DNA of 44,343 nucleotides from RGIG8748 sp045606045 (GTDB lineage: Bacteria; Bacillota; Clostridia; UMGS1810): assembly GCA_045606045.1 (NCBI GenBank), contig JAZURE010000020.1:1-44343 (forward strand), written 5' to 3'. The notes below the pieces were generated by a model, which ran no database searches, had not been told where the DNA came from, and saw only the letters and a list, made by a program, of their open reading frames with translations. A program made the translations under genes and the position numbers. Shown one piece after another: positions 1 through 7,536 of the stretch (positions within the stretch are counted from its first letter, which is position 1; every line of letters starts with the position of its first letter).

Positions 1-52
1 TTGATTTAAGGCATCTGTTTTACCTTGAAATACGCAATGTGCAACTTATCGG

Positions 53-321
53 ATAACCTCCGCTGTGCGCTCGCACAATATGCGGTATCCCGTAGCACAC
101 GCCTTATGAATTTTGGGACAAAACATCCGGCACAAATCAAAGTAAAAATGCCGTAAAATCGGCGGAAATCAATTTCCGCTGCTGTCCGTCGATTTTAGCG
201 GAGTCGACATGAGTTGTCGAGTCGACGCGGCAGCATTTTTACAAAGATTTGGGTTGGATGTTCCCAAAATTCATACCAAGTGTGAGACGGGATATCGTAT
301 AGTGGGCGAAGCCCTGGTATT
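53..321. repeat. Large imperfect inverted repeat, no gene
   Basis: Positions 1-370 contain no convincing coding region. The left arm 78-153 and right arm 228-300 are imperfect reverse complements (both carry TATCCCGT, TATGAATTTTGGGA and GTAAAAATG blocks in mirrored order), separated by 74 nt. The symmetry extends outward: each flank has a small hairpin (TGTGCG/GCACA around 65-76; GGGC/GCCC around 304-313). The centre folds locally too: TAAAATCG (154-161) pairs with CGATTTTA (189-196) and encloses a GCGGAAA/TTTCCGC hairpin, followed by two GTCGAC palindromes at 203-208 and 221-226. It could be a MITE-like element or a structured RNA; the sequence does not decide. Confidence 0.7.
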
Positions 322-370
322 ATTTTCGTCCTTTATAACATTGCTCTTATCTTAAAGATGCTGCGTATTT

Positions 371-1810
371 TTATAATCCGAAAGATTCGGAAAGTGTTAC
401 AACCTCGAGGGTGTTATCGGGGCCAAGTCCCTTTACCGTTCCGCCCGATGCTATTACCTTGGATATTTCGAGCAGGTGGTACTGCTTTATCTTTTCGCCC
501 GGAAGCACTATCGGTACTTCGTCGGGCATGCGGTATATAGTTCTTTTGCTCACTCTGTCCACCGAGTATTCGGCACTTACAAATTCACTCGAAGCATTAA
601 ATGCCTTTTCGGGAGTAAGCCTCATATCCAAATCCTCGGGTAGAGTTTGCTCTACCACATCGTTTACCACTACCTTTTTCTCTTCTATTGTTTTGGACAG
701 GGTGGCAAGTGCCTGAAAGAGCTTTCGTATCTGATGTCGGGAATTGTAGATACTCACAAGGAATACCACATTGTTTTCGCTTGCGGATTCTACCTCGATA
801 TCGGCTTTGTTGCGGAGGTAATCTGCTACATAGTAGCCGTCTGTCTTTACATGGGTAAGGTTAAGTACCATTCTTAATGGGTCTGTGCCATATATATTTT
901 CCTTATCGGCAAGCTCTGTATTGAACCAGCGGAAAGGAGTATTTTCGGTGATGAACTTTCGGCATTTTTCTGTTTCGGACAGTATGGCATCAAAAAGCTC
1001 TGTGTTTTCAAATGCGTAGTATACTGCGTTTTCCAGAGTACACAAAAGTGCGGGGGAAGCCGATGAGCTTTCATACATGCGGGCGATATCCGTTATGCGC
1101 TGAAAGTCTATGTCGGGGTCTGCTATATGAATAAGTGCTCCGCCGCCGAATGCACCGAGGCTCTTATGTACGCTGTGCACGCTTATGTCTGCACCGAGCT
1201 TTGCGGCAGGCTTGGGAAGAGATTTACCAAAGCCAAAGTGAGCACCGAGGGCTTCGTCCACCAGAAGCTTTACTCCGTATTTATGGCATACACCCGCAAT
1301 GGTCTTTATATCGGATATTATTCCGTAGTATGTAGGAGAGGTTATAAGTACCGCCTTTGCATCTCTGTTGGATATTATGGCGCGCTCTATTGCGTCGGCA
1401 TCAATACTCTCGGTTATGGAGTACAGATAGTTGTAGCTGCGCTTTACAAATACAGGCTCAAGGCCTTGTATTATGAGTGCATTTATAACACTTCTGTGGC
1501 ACTCTCTGTCTACTATAACCTTGTCGCCGTATTTGGTGTATGCGGCAAGCATTGCGTATATTCCGCTTGTAGCGCCGTTTCTTAGGTACATGCTTCGGCA
1601 GGTGCCATATTTTTTTGTGATTTCGTCTTCGCTTTTTGCAGTAAGCTCTCTTAAATTCAGAGCATCGCCGTCCTTGGACGAGCCGTAGAGGTCGAGCATA
1701 CTGAGTGATTTGGCACGCATGCTTACTCTGCCCTTGTGACCGGGAGCATTGAACGGTATTCTCTGCATTTTTGCATATTTATAAAGACCGCTGAAAATCG
1801 GTGATTTCAT
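371..1810 (-). CDS. PLP-dependent Orn/Lys/Arg decarboxylase family protein
   Basis: A 479-residue fold-type I PLP enzyme of the Orn/Lys/Arg decarboxylase family, in the short form common in Firmicutes (YaaO-like). The N-terminus has the family's PFNAPGHKGR-like block (residues 19-28). DEALGAH (185-191) is the PLP-ring aspartate region and SVHKS (213-217) carries the presumed Schiff-base lysine K216. The C-terminal domain has the PGE segment typical of these decarboxylases. It would decarboxylate a basic amino acid, which feeds polyamine synthesis, but the exact substrate (arginine, lysine or ornithine) cannot be read from the sequence. It is the last gene of a leftward operon, 15 nt after birA. 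No clear intrinsic terminator follows its stop; the inverted repeat at 53-321 lies just downstream. Confidence 0.88.
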   Translation of the reverse strand: MKSPIFSGLYKYAKMQRIPFNAPGHKGRVSMRAKSLSMLDLYGSSKDGDALNLRELTAKSEDEITKKYGTCRSMYLRNGATSGIYAMLAAYTKYGDKVIVDRECHRSVINALIIQGLEPVFVKRSYNYLYSITESIDADAIERAIISNRDAKAVLITSPTYYGIISDIKTIAGVCHKYGVKLLVDEALGAHFGFGKSLPKPAAKLGADISVHSVHKSLGAFGGGALIHIADPDIDFQRITDIARMYESSSASPALLCTLENAVYYAFENTELFDAILSETEKCRKFITENTPFRWFNTELADKENIYGTDPLRMVLNLTHVKTDGYYVADYLRNKADIEVESASENNVVFLVSIYNSRHQIRKLFQALATLSKTIEEKKVVVNDVVEQTLPEDLDMRLTPEKAFNASSEFVSAEYSVDRVSKRTIYRMPDEVPIVLPGEKIKQYHLLEISKVIASGGTVKGLGPDNTLEVVTLSESFGL

Positions 1811-1825
1811 CGTGATTGTTCCTTT

Positions 1826-2605
1826 CTAACTGTATATTCCTTTTACAGACACCTCGCCCGAGCAGACGGAAAATGTCTTCTCGCCGTCGTCAAAGAGCAT
1901 GGAGCCGTCGGCAAGGATGTCTTTGCACACGCCTTTAACCTCCATGCCCTCGTATACAAGAGTTACTTCTCTTCCAAGGTTAATACAGAGTTTTTTGTAT
2001 TTGCTAAGCACCATGTCCTGCGAATAATTTGAGTAAATATAGTCTATGGAGTTTAATATTTCCGAAAAAAGCTTGTTTTCGTCTATCTCTTTGCCTGCTG
2101 TGGCTTTAAGCGATGATGCATAGGGCAGATTTTCCGAAAATGAGTTATTTGCATTTACACCTATGCCAACAAGGGCGCAGTTTATATTGCCTGATATTGC
2201 TGTATTTCTTGTGAGTATTCCGCAAAGCTTCTTACCGCCGCATATTATATCGTTGGGCCACTTTATATTGCAGAGGGCGTATTTACTTAGTGCGGCAGAT
2301 ACGCCAAGAGCACATACTATGGTTATAAAGGGCATATCAAATTTTTCGTAAGGGTTTGTAAGGGCAAAGGTAAAGTATATTCCGCCCTCGGAGCTTTCCC
2401 AGCTTCTTCCCATTCTGCCCGAGCCGGATGTCTGAGTTGTGCACACAACGGTGGTGCCGTTTTCTATGGGAAGCTCTTTAATTTTGTCAAAGGTTGAAGT
2501 AAGCTCATCGAAAAAAAACACCTTAGAGCCTATGAAGCCGTTTGGCTTAAAGCTTTCTGCCTTATCTCGCGAGAGCTTATTATTTATATCTTTCCACACT
2601 TGCAA
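1826..2605 (-). CDS. birA: Biotin--[acetyl-CoA carboxylase] ligase
   Basis: A 259-residue biotin protein ligase that activates biotin as biotinyl-AMP and transfers it to the carrier lysine of biotin-dependent carboxylases. Visible motifs are the biotinyl-AMP loop TSGSGRMGR (59-67), KWPND (115-119), KKLCGIL (125-131) and VGIGVNAN (146-153). The length matches the short ligase-only class: there is no N-terminal winged-helix domain, so it should not act as a biotin-operon repressor. Its start lies inside the upstream phosphoesterase gene (26-nt overlap), which suggests translational coupling. Confidence 0.93.
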   Translation of the reverse strand: MQVWKDINNKLSRDKAESFKPNGFIGSKVFFFDELTSTFDKIKELPIENGTTVVCTTQTSGSGRMGRSWESSEGGIYFTFALTNPYEKFDMPFITIVCALGVSAALSKYALCNIKWPNDIICGGKKLCGILTRNTAISGNINCALVGIGVNANNSFSENLPYASSLKATAGKEIDENKLFSEILNSIDYIYSNYSQDMVLSKYKKLCINLGREVTLVYEGMEVKGVCKDILADGSMLFDDGEKTFSVCSGEVSVKGIYS

Positions 2606-3035
2606 TTACTTCGCTTTCGTTTAATTCTATAATTCCGTAGGTTCCGACGCTGCCTGGGTTTAATATAATCAAGCCGTCGGAATTATCCATATATGGTATG
2701 TGAGTATGACCAAAGAGGATAATGTCGGCATTTTCTTCCATGCCCTTGTATTTAAGAGCAAGAAGAGAACTTTTGACATTGTATTTATGGCCATGACACA
2801 TAAAAAACCTCTTGCCGCAAAGGGTAAACACCCGTTCCAATGGATAGGATTTGTCAAAGTAATCGTTGTTACCCTTAACAGAGGTTATGATTTTTTTGGG
2901 AAACTTTGCCTCGAGTTGCCGGCAGTCTTCTGCCATATCTCCAAGATGGAGCGTATAGTCGGGATTTAATTCTTTTATAAGCTTTTCGGCAGTATCAAGT
3001 CTGCCATGGGTGTCACTTAAAACAAGTATTTTCAC
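2580..3035 (-). CDS. YfcE/MJ0936-family metallophosphoesterase
   Basis: A 151-residue calcineurin-like phosphoesterase of the YfcE/MJ0936 family. All metal-site motifs are present: SDTHG (residues 7-11), LGDM, GNND, CHGH and GHTH near residue 110, so a two-metal catalytic centre should form. Related enzymes hydrolyse phosphodiesters in vitro; the physiological substrate is unknown. The GTG start at 3035 is supported by GGAGG 9 nt upstream on the minus strand. First gene of the leftward operon with birA and the decarboxylase, driven by the promoter at 3069-3097. Confidence 0.88.
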   Translation of the reverse strand: MKILVLSDTHGRLDTAEKLIKELNPDYTLHLGDMAEDCRQLEAKFPKKIITSVKGNNDYFDKSYPLERVFTLCGKRFFMCHGHKYNVKSSLLALKYKGMEENADIILFGHTHIPYMDNSDGLIILNPGSVGTYGIIELNESEVIASVERYK

Positions 3036-3068
3036 TTTTTTCCTCCAAAGCCTTGTTGCATGTTTGTT

Positions 3069-3097
3069 ATTATACTATATCCGAAGGATGAATGCAA
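3069..3097 (-). promoter_or_regulatory. Sigma-A-type promoter of the leftward operon
   Basis: Read on the minus strand: TTGCAT (3097-3092), a 17-bp spacer, then a perfect TATAAT (3074-3069). It sits 34 nt upstream of the GTG start of the phosphoesterase and points leftward. It is divergent from the mraZ promoter 145 bp away. Confidence 0.75.
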
Positions 3098-3241
3098 CAC
3101 TTTTGTAACAATTGGATTGTCTGAAACCCTGTTTGTTGTCAGTAATTATCTATATTCGTAAAGTTTTTTGTGTAATTTTAACAAAATTTCCGAAAAACCG
3201 TTCAAAACGCGAAAAATGGCGAAAAAAGTTTACAAAAACTA

Positions 3242-3270
3242 TTGCAAAATTGTTAAAAATGGTTTAGAAT
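3242..3270 (+). promoter_or_regulatory. Promoter of the mraZ division cluster
   Basis: TTGCAA (3242-3247), 17-bp spacer, TAGAAT (3265-3270), giving a predicted transcript start near 3277, directly before the MraZ boxes. This leaves a leader of about 100 nt before mraZ. The rest of the 3036-3374 gap holds A/T-rich sequence with no supported gene. Confidence 0.7.
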
Positions 3271-3277
3271 GTATCTA

Positions 3278-3314
3278 TAGTGTCACGAAGTGGCACGAAA
3301 GGGTAACTAAGTGT
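3278..3314 (+). promoter_or_regulatory. Four-box MraZ operator
   Basis: Four direct repeats with a 10-11 bp period: TAGTGT (3278), AAGTGG (3288), AAAGGG (3298) and AAGTGT (3309). They match the AAAGTG[T/G] box reported for MraZ in Mollicutes and the GTGG-type repeats known in other bacteria. They begin just after the -10 element, covering the predicted transcript start, where bound MraZ would block transcription. Function is inferred from family knowledge. Confidence 0.72.
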
Positions 3315-3374
3315 CATTTTTCAATATGTGGTGGCACAGGGTGTACATATTAAAATAAGAAAGGAAGTGATATC

Positions 3375-3806
3375 ATGTTTAGCGGCGAGTTTGAACACAG
3401 CTTAGACCCCAAGGGCAGAGTCATAATCCCCTCTAAGATGCGTGAGCAGCTTGGCGATGTGTTTTACATCACAAAGGGGATAGAGCACAACCTGCTTGTT
3501 TTTTCCAAAGAAGCATGGAATGAGTTTTATGCTAAACTGAATACACTTCCTGTTACAAACCGCAATGCCCGAGGCTTTAAGAGGCTTTTCCTCTCAGGTG
3601 CCGTAGAGTGCGAGGCAAACGCACAGGGCAGGGTGCTTATTCCTGCGACACTTCGGGAATACGCAAATATAGAAAAGGATGTTACCATAATAGGCAACGG
3701 TAACAATGTAGAAATATGGGATACCAAGACATGGAAAGACTACATGGATGTTCTTGATGCCGATGCAATAGCACAGGGACTCGATGAGGTTGGTATATCC
3801 ATATGA
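3375..3806 (+). CDS. mraZ: Transcriptional regulator MraZ
   Basis: A 143-residue MraZ with two SpoVT/AbrB-like halves: FSGEFEHSLDPKGR at the N-terminus and the mirrored ANAQGRVLIPATLREYA repeat near residues 78-95. The family forms ring oligomers that bind repeated boxes upstream of their own gene. Here such boxes lie at 3278-3314, so autoregulation of the division cluster is likely. The ATG is preceded by an AGGAAGTGA ribosome site. First gene of the cluster, 13 nt ahead of the likely rsmH start. Confidence 0.96.
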   Translation: MFSGEFEHSLDPKGRVIIPSKMREQLGDVFYITKGIEHNLLVFSKEAWNEFYAKLNTLPVTNRNARGFKRLFLSGAVECEANAQGRVLIPATLREYANIEKDVTIIGNGNNVEIWDTKTWKDYMDVLDADAIAQGLDEVGISI

Positions 3807-3819
3807 CGAGGTGCTTATA

Positions 3820-4752
3820 ATGGAATTTAAGCATATTTCCGTATTACTTAATGAATCTGTAGAAGCGCTTAACATAAAACCCGACGGCATATATGTAGAC
3901 GGTACAATGGGCGGCGGAGGACATAGCGAGAGAATATTAAGAGAGCTTTCGCCAAATGGTATGTTAATCGGTATAGACAGAGATACCGAGGCTCTTAATG
4001 CAAGCAGAAAGCGCCTGTCCTCATACAGCAATGTAAGATATGTCCACGATAATTACAAAAACATAAAAACCATTCTTAAAGATATGGGTATAGATTATAT
4101 AGACGGCGCGGTGCTGGATTTGGGTGTTTCCTCGTATCAGCTCGATTGCAGGGAGAGAGGCTTTTCCTACATGGAGGATGCTCTTCTTGATATGAGAATG
4201 AATCGCGAGGCTTCTTTAAGCGCCTACGATGTGGTAAACACATATTCCGAGGAAGACTTAACCCGTATATTCTATAGCTACGGTGAGGAGAAATTTTCTA
4301 AAAAGATTGCCCGCATCATCTGCGAGCGCCGCGAAAAGAAGAATATAGAAACTACATTAGAGCTTGTGGATATAATAAAGGCGGCAATACCCGAGAAATT
4401 AAGGCAAAAAGGCTCACACCCTGCAAAGCGTGTGTTTCAGGCAATACGCATAGAGGTAAACTGCGAGCTTTCTGATTTAAAGGGTGCAGTGGATGATTTT
4501 TTCGATGTGCTCTCACCGGGCGGAAGACTTAGCATAATAACATTCCATTCGCTTGAGGACCGCATAGTTAAAAATGCTTTCAATGAGTACAAAACAGGCT
4601 GCACCTGTCCCAAGGATTTTCCCATATGTGTGTGCGGCAATAAACCAAGAGGTACAGTAATAACCAGGAAACCGCTTCTTCCCTCGGAGGAGGAGTGCAA
4701 TTTCAACTCACGCTCGAAGAGTGCAAAACTCAGAGTTGCAGAGAAGATATAA
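3820..4752 (+). CDS. rsmH: 16S rRNA (cytosine(1402)-N(4))-methyltransferase RsmH
   Basis: SAM-dependent methyltransferase (MraW) that N4-methylates C1402 in the decoding centre of 16S rRNA. The start at 3820 is chosen over an ATG at 3784 because family members begin with xFxHxPVLL-like sequence (here EFKHISVLL) and a GAGGTG site lies just upstream; this gives 310 residues, the usual size. The glycine-rich SAM loop GTMGGGGHS lies near residues 28-36, and LDLGVSSYQLD and FHSLEDRIVK further along are family hallmarks. A CxC/CxxC cluster near residue 260 is also typical. Confidence 0.96.
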   Translation: MEFKHISVLLNESVEALNIKPDGIYVDGTMGGGGHSERILRELSPNGMLIGIDRDTEALNASRKRLSSYSNVRYVHDNYKNIKTILKDMGIDYIDGAVLDLGVSSYQLDCRERGFSYMEDALLDMRMNREASLSAYDVVNTYSEEDLTRIFYSYGEEKFSKKIARIICERREKKNIETTLELVDIIKAAIPEKLRQKGSHPAKRVFQAIRIEVNCELSDLKGAVDDFFDVLSPGGRLSIITFHSLEDRIVKNAFNEYKTGCTCPKDFPICVCGNKPRGTVITRKPLLPSEEECNFNSRSKSAKLRVAEKI

Positions 4753-4770
4753 CTATAGGAGGTAATCGGC

Positions 4771-5268
4771 ATGAATGACTTTTATGCAGGCACAAGTGCA
4801 TACAAGCTCGACAGATATGAGCAGTATACACAGAAAACCCAAAAAGCTTCAAACGAGAAAAAAGCAGTAAGCCAAAAAGCAAAAATAGCAAATCAGGCAG
4901 CTTTATGCAGATTACTCATAGTTGGTGTGGTAACTGTGTTTATAGCTTGCTCTGCGCTTGTGTATGTAAATGTGATGGCGCTTAGAGCTTCCACCGAGAT
5001 AGACAATCTCGAAAAGAAGCTTGCACTTGCCGTAGACAAGAACAAGCAAAAGGAAATAGAAATAAACAAAAATCTTGACATGAAGGTTATAGAAAAAAAG
5101 GCTATAGAAAAACTTGGCATGCAGAAGCCCGACAACAGTCAGATTGTATATATAAATGTAAAGAAAGGAACACATTCCGAAGCTATTAATCCAAACGGAA
5201 GTTCCAAAAAAACTGCTGTTTCGGGTGTCAAAAAAATGCTTATGAGCATAAAAGAATATTTCAGCTAA
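4771..5268 (+). CDS. ftsL: FtsL/DivIC-like septum protein
   Basis: A 165-residue bitopic protein in the ftsL position between rsmH and the PBP gene. A Lys/Gln-rich cytoplasmic segment (1-44) is followed by one membrane helix (about 46-70) and a coiled-coil stretch (about 74-110, TEIDNLEKKLALAVDKNKQ region). This is the topology of FtsL/septum formation initiator proteins, which bridge DivIB and the SEDS-PBP synthase. Sequence conservation in this family is poor, so the call rests on topology and position. The C-terminal tail beyond the coiled coil is basic and somewhat long. Confidence 0.8.
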   Translation: MNDFYAGTSAYKLDRYEQYTQKTQKASNEKKAVSQKAKIANQAALCRLLIVGVVTVFIACSALVYVNVMALRASTEIDNLEKKLALAVDKNKQKEIEINKNLDMKVIEKKAIEKLGMQKPDNSQIVYINVKKGTHSEAINPNGSSKKTAVSGVKKMLMSIKEYFS

Positions 5269-5274
5269 TATATT

Positions 5275-5300
5275 TAAGCAGATACTAACGCATCTGCTTA
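5275..5300 (+). other. Hairpin between ftsL and the PBP gene
   Basis: TAAGCAGAT (5275-5283) and ATCTGCTTA (5292-5300) form a perfect 9-bp stem with an 8-nt loop, just ahead of the GAAGGGA ribosome site of the PBP gene. The T-run that follows (5309-5314) is about 8 nt from the stem, so this could be a weak attenuator or an mRNA processing/stability element. Confidence 0.5.
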
Positions 5301-5316
5301 TGAAGGGATTTTTTCT

Positions 5317-7521
5317 ATGGTTGAATTAAGATACAATGTTAAAAAAAGGGCACCTTTTATAACACTTATTTCAATGCTCGTTTTCGTGGCACTTATGCTG
5401 CGTCTCGGGTATTGGCAGTTTATAAAGGGGGCAGAATTAAAATCGAGCGCCATACAACAACAGACGCTCGATTCTGTCGTTTCATCCAAAAGAGGTATGA
5501 TAACGGACCGCAACGGCAAGGTGCTTGCGCAGAGTATATCCGTGCAGACAGTTACCGCAACTCCTGCAGAGGTTAAAAAAAGCGGCAAGGTAAATGACAT
5601 TGCCGCAACTTTAGCAGAAATACTGGATAAAGACATAGATGATGTCAAAAAGATTATAACCAAGGATTCTTCATATGAGGTTGTAGCAAGAAAGATAAGC
5701 AACCAAATTGCCGAAAAAATCCGCAAAGCCTCTCTTACAGGTATATACCTTGTAGAAGACAGCAAGAGAACATACCCCTACGGCAGTCTTGCGTCGCATG
5801 TTATAGGCTTTGTAGGTACAGACAATCAGGGCCTTGACGGCATAGAAATGGTATACGATAAGTATTTAAAGGGTGTTCCGGGCAGAATGATAAGCGCCAA
5901 GAGTGCTTCGGGTACAGAGATGCCGTTTGAATACGAAAAGTACATAAATCCCGAAAACGGTGCTAACCTTGTCCTTACAATAGACGAGGTTATTCAGCAT
6001 TTTGCAGAAGAGGAGTTAAAGCAGGCGGTGGCTGATTATGATGTGCGCAACGGTGCTGCATGCATCATAATGAATGCCAAAACAGGCGAAATTCTTGCTA
6101 TGGCAACCTACCCCGACTATGATTTAAATGCGCCCTTTACACTTCCGGAGGATATAGAAAAGGAATTAAAGGATTCATACCTTGCCACTGAGGGAAGCGA
6201 AGAGGGGTCAGAGGATTATCGTAAGCTCTACAATGAGCGTCTTACAAAGCTTTGGCGAAACAAAGCGGTTGTAGACAGCTACGAGCCAGGCTCCACCTTT
6301 AAGCCCTTTACTGCGGCTATGGCACTGGAGGAGGACCTTGTAAGCACAAATGAGCTTTTCTCGTGCAACGGCGGTCTTCAGGTTGCAAACTACTACATCC
6401 GCTGTTGGAAGGATGGAGGACACGGTCAGCTCTCCTTTGCAGAAGGATTTGAAAATTCCTGCAACCCCGTATTTATGAATCTCGGTGCAAGGGTAGGCCC
6501 CTCCAAGTTTATACAGTACTACAAAAAGTTTGGCTTTTCGGAGACTACAGGCTTTGACCTGCCAGGTGAAGCTGCAGGTACATTCCACAGTTTAGAGAAT
6601 TTCCACGATGTAGAAATTGCCACAAGTGCATTCGGACAGACATTTATTGTAACACCGCTTCAGCTTATAACGGCATACACAGCAATCACAAACGGCGGTA
6701 CAATGGTACGTCCTCATATAGCCAAGGCGCTTGTGGACGATGAAGGCAATGTTATAAAAAAGTTTGAAACGCAGATAATAAGGCAGGCAATAAGTGAAGA
6801 AACTGCCAATTCCATACGCGACATATTAGAGGGCGTGGTAGAAAACGGCACCTCCAAGAATGCCTATATAAGAGGCTACCGCCTTGCAGGAAAGACGGGA
6901 ACAAGCGAAAAGTTTCCCCGAGGCAACGGAAAGTATGTAGCGTCCTTTGTGGGCTTTGCACCTGCAAATGACCCTGAGATAATAGGTCTTGTAATGCTCG
7001 ATGAGCCTATGGGCTCAAGCCATATGGGCGGTGCAATAGCTGCCCCTACATTCAAGAAGATATTTGACGAAGTTTTAAGATATATGGACATAGAGCCGCA
7101 GTACAGCGATGAAGAGCTTCTTGTTCAGGATAAGACGGTTCCGAATGTAACAGGCCTTTCCGTAAACGAGCTTGCAAAAGCCTTTAACGGAACAGGACTT
7201 AAATATAATATTATTGGCTCCGGCGAAAAGGTAGTAAGTCAGGTGCCCGTGGGCGGTGCCACACTTCCCGATGGCTCCACCGTTGCCATATACACCGAAA
7301 AAGAGGAGGCTCCTCTTGTTACGGTGCCCGATGTAAGGGGTATGACATCGTCACAGGCAAATCTTGCCCTTACAAATGCAGGACTCAACATGAAGATAGC
7401 AGGTGCAAACGATACCGACCAGGGCAGTGCAGTTGTATCGACACAATCACCCGAGGCAGGCGCACAAATCAAGCGCGGCTCTGCCGTAAGTGTGGAATTC
7501 AGCTTCTCAAATGTCCATTAG
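5317..7521 (+). CDS. ftsI: Division penicillin-binding protein (FtsI/PBP2B/SpoVD type) with two PASTA domains
   Basis: A 734-residue class B PBP, the transpeptidase partner of the SEDS protein FtsW. A short cytoplasmic end and one membrane helix (about 12-33) precede the PBP dimerisation domain. The transpeptidase domain has the active-site STFK motif (S326), SCN (S381-N383) and KTGT (K526). Two PASTA repeats close the protein (about 610-665 and 670-730, each starting VPxVxG). PASTA-bearing PBPs at this locus include PBP2B and SpoVD of Bacillus/Clostridia; this is the only PBP in the cluster, so a vegetative division role is the simplest reading. It is followed by murE after 15 nt. Confidence 0.93.
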   Translation: MVELRYNVKKRAPFITLISMLVFVALMLRLGYWQFIKGAELKSSAIQQQTLDSVVSSKRGMITDRNGKVLAQSISVQTVTATPAEVKKSGKVNDIAATLAEILDKDIDDVKKIITKDSSYEVVARKISNQIAEKIRKASLTGIYLVEDSKRTYPYGSLASHVIGFVGTDNQGLDGIEMVYDKYLKGVPGRMISAKSASGTEMPFEYEKYINPENGANLVLTIDEVIQHFAEEELKQAVADYDVRNGAACIIMNAKTGEILAMATYPDYDLNAPFTLPEDIEKELKDSYLATEGSEEGSEDYRKLYNERLTKLWRNKAVVDSYEPGSTFKPFTAAMALEEDLVSTNELFSCNGGLQVANYYIRCWKDGGHGQLSFAEGFENSCNPVFMNLGARVGPSKFIQYYKKFGFSETTGFDLPGEAAGTFHSLENFHDVEIATSAFGQTFIVTPLQLITAYTAITNGGTMVRPHIAKALVDDEGNVIKKFETQIIRQAISEETANSIRDILEGVVENGTSKNAYIRGYRLAGKTGTSEKFPRGNGKYVASFVGFAPANDPEIIGLVMLDEPMGSSHMGGAIAAPTFKKIFDEVLRYMDIEPQYSDEELLVQDKTVPNVTGLSVNELAKAFNGTGLKYNIIGSGEKVVSQVPVGGATLPDGSTVAIYTEKEEAPLVTVPDVRGMTSSQANLALTNAGLNMKIAGANDTDQGSAVVSTQSPEAGAQIKRGSAVSVEFSFSNVH

Positions 7522-7536
7522 ACAAGAGGTGACAAT

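Noticed and set aside
3168..3353. 61-codon ORF upstream of mraZ
   Set aside because: It runs through the mraZ promoter and MraZ boxes, lacks a ribosome site and reads as low-complexity Lys/Asn sequence.
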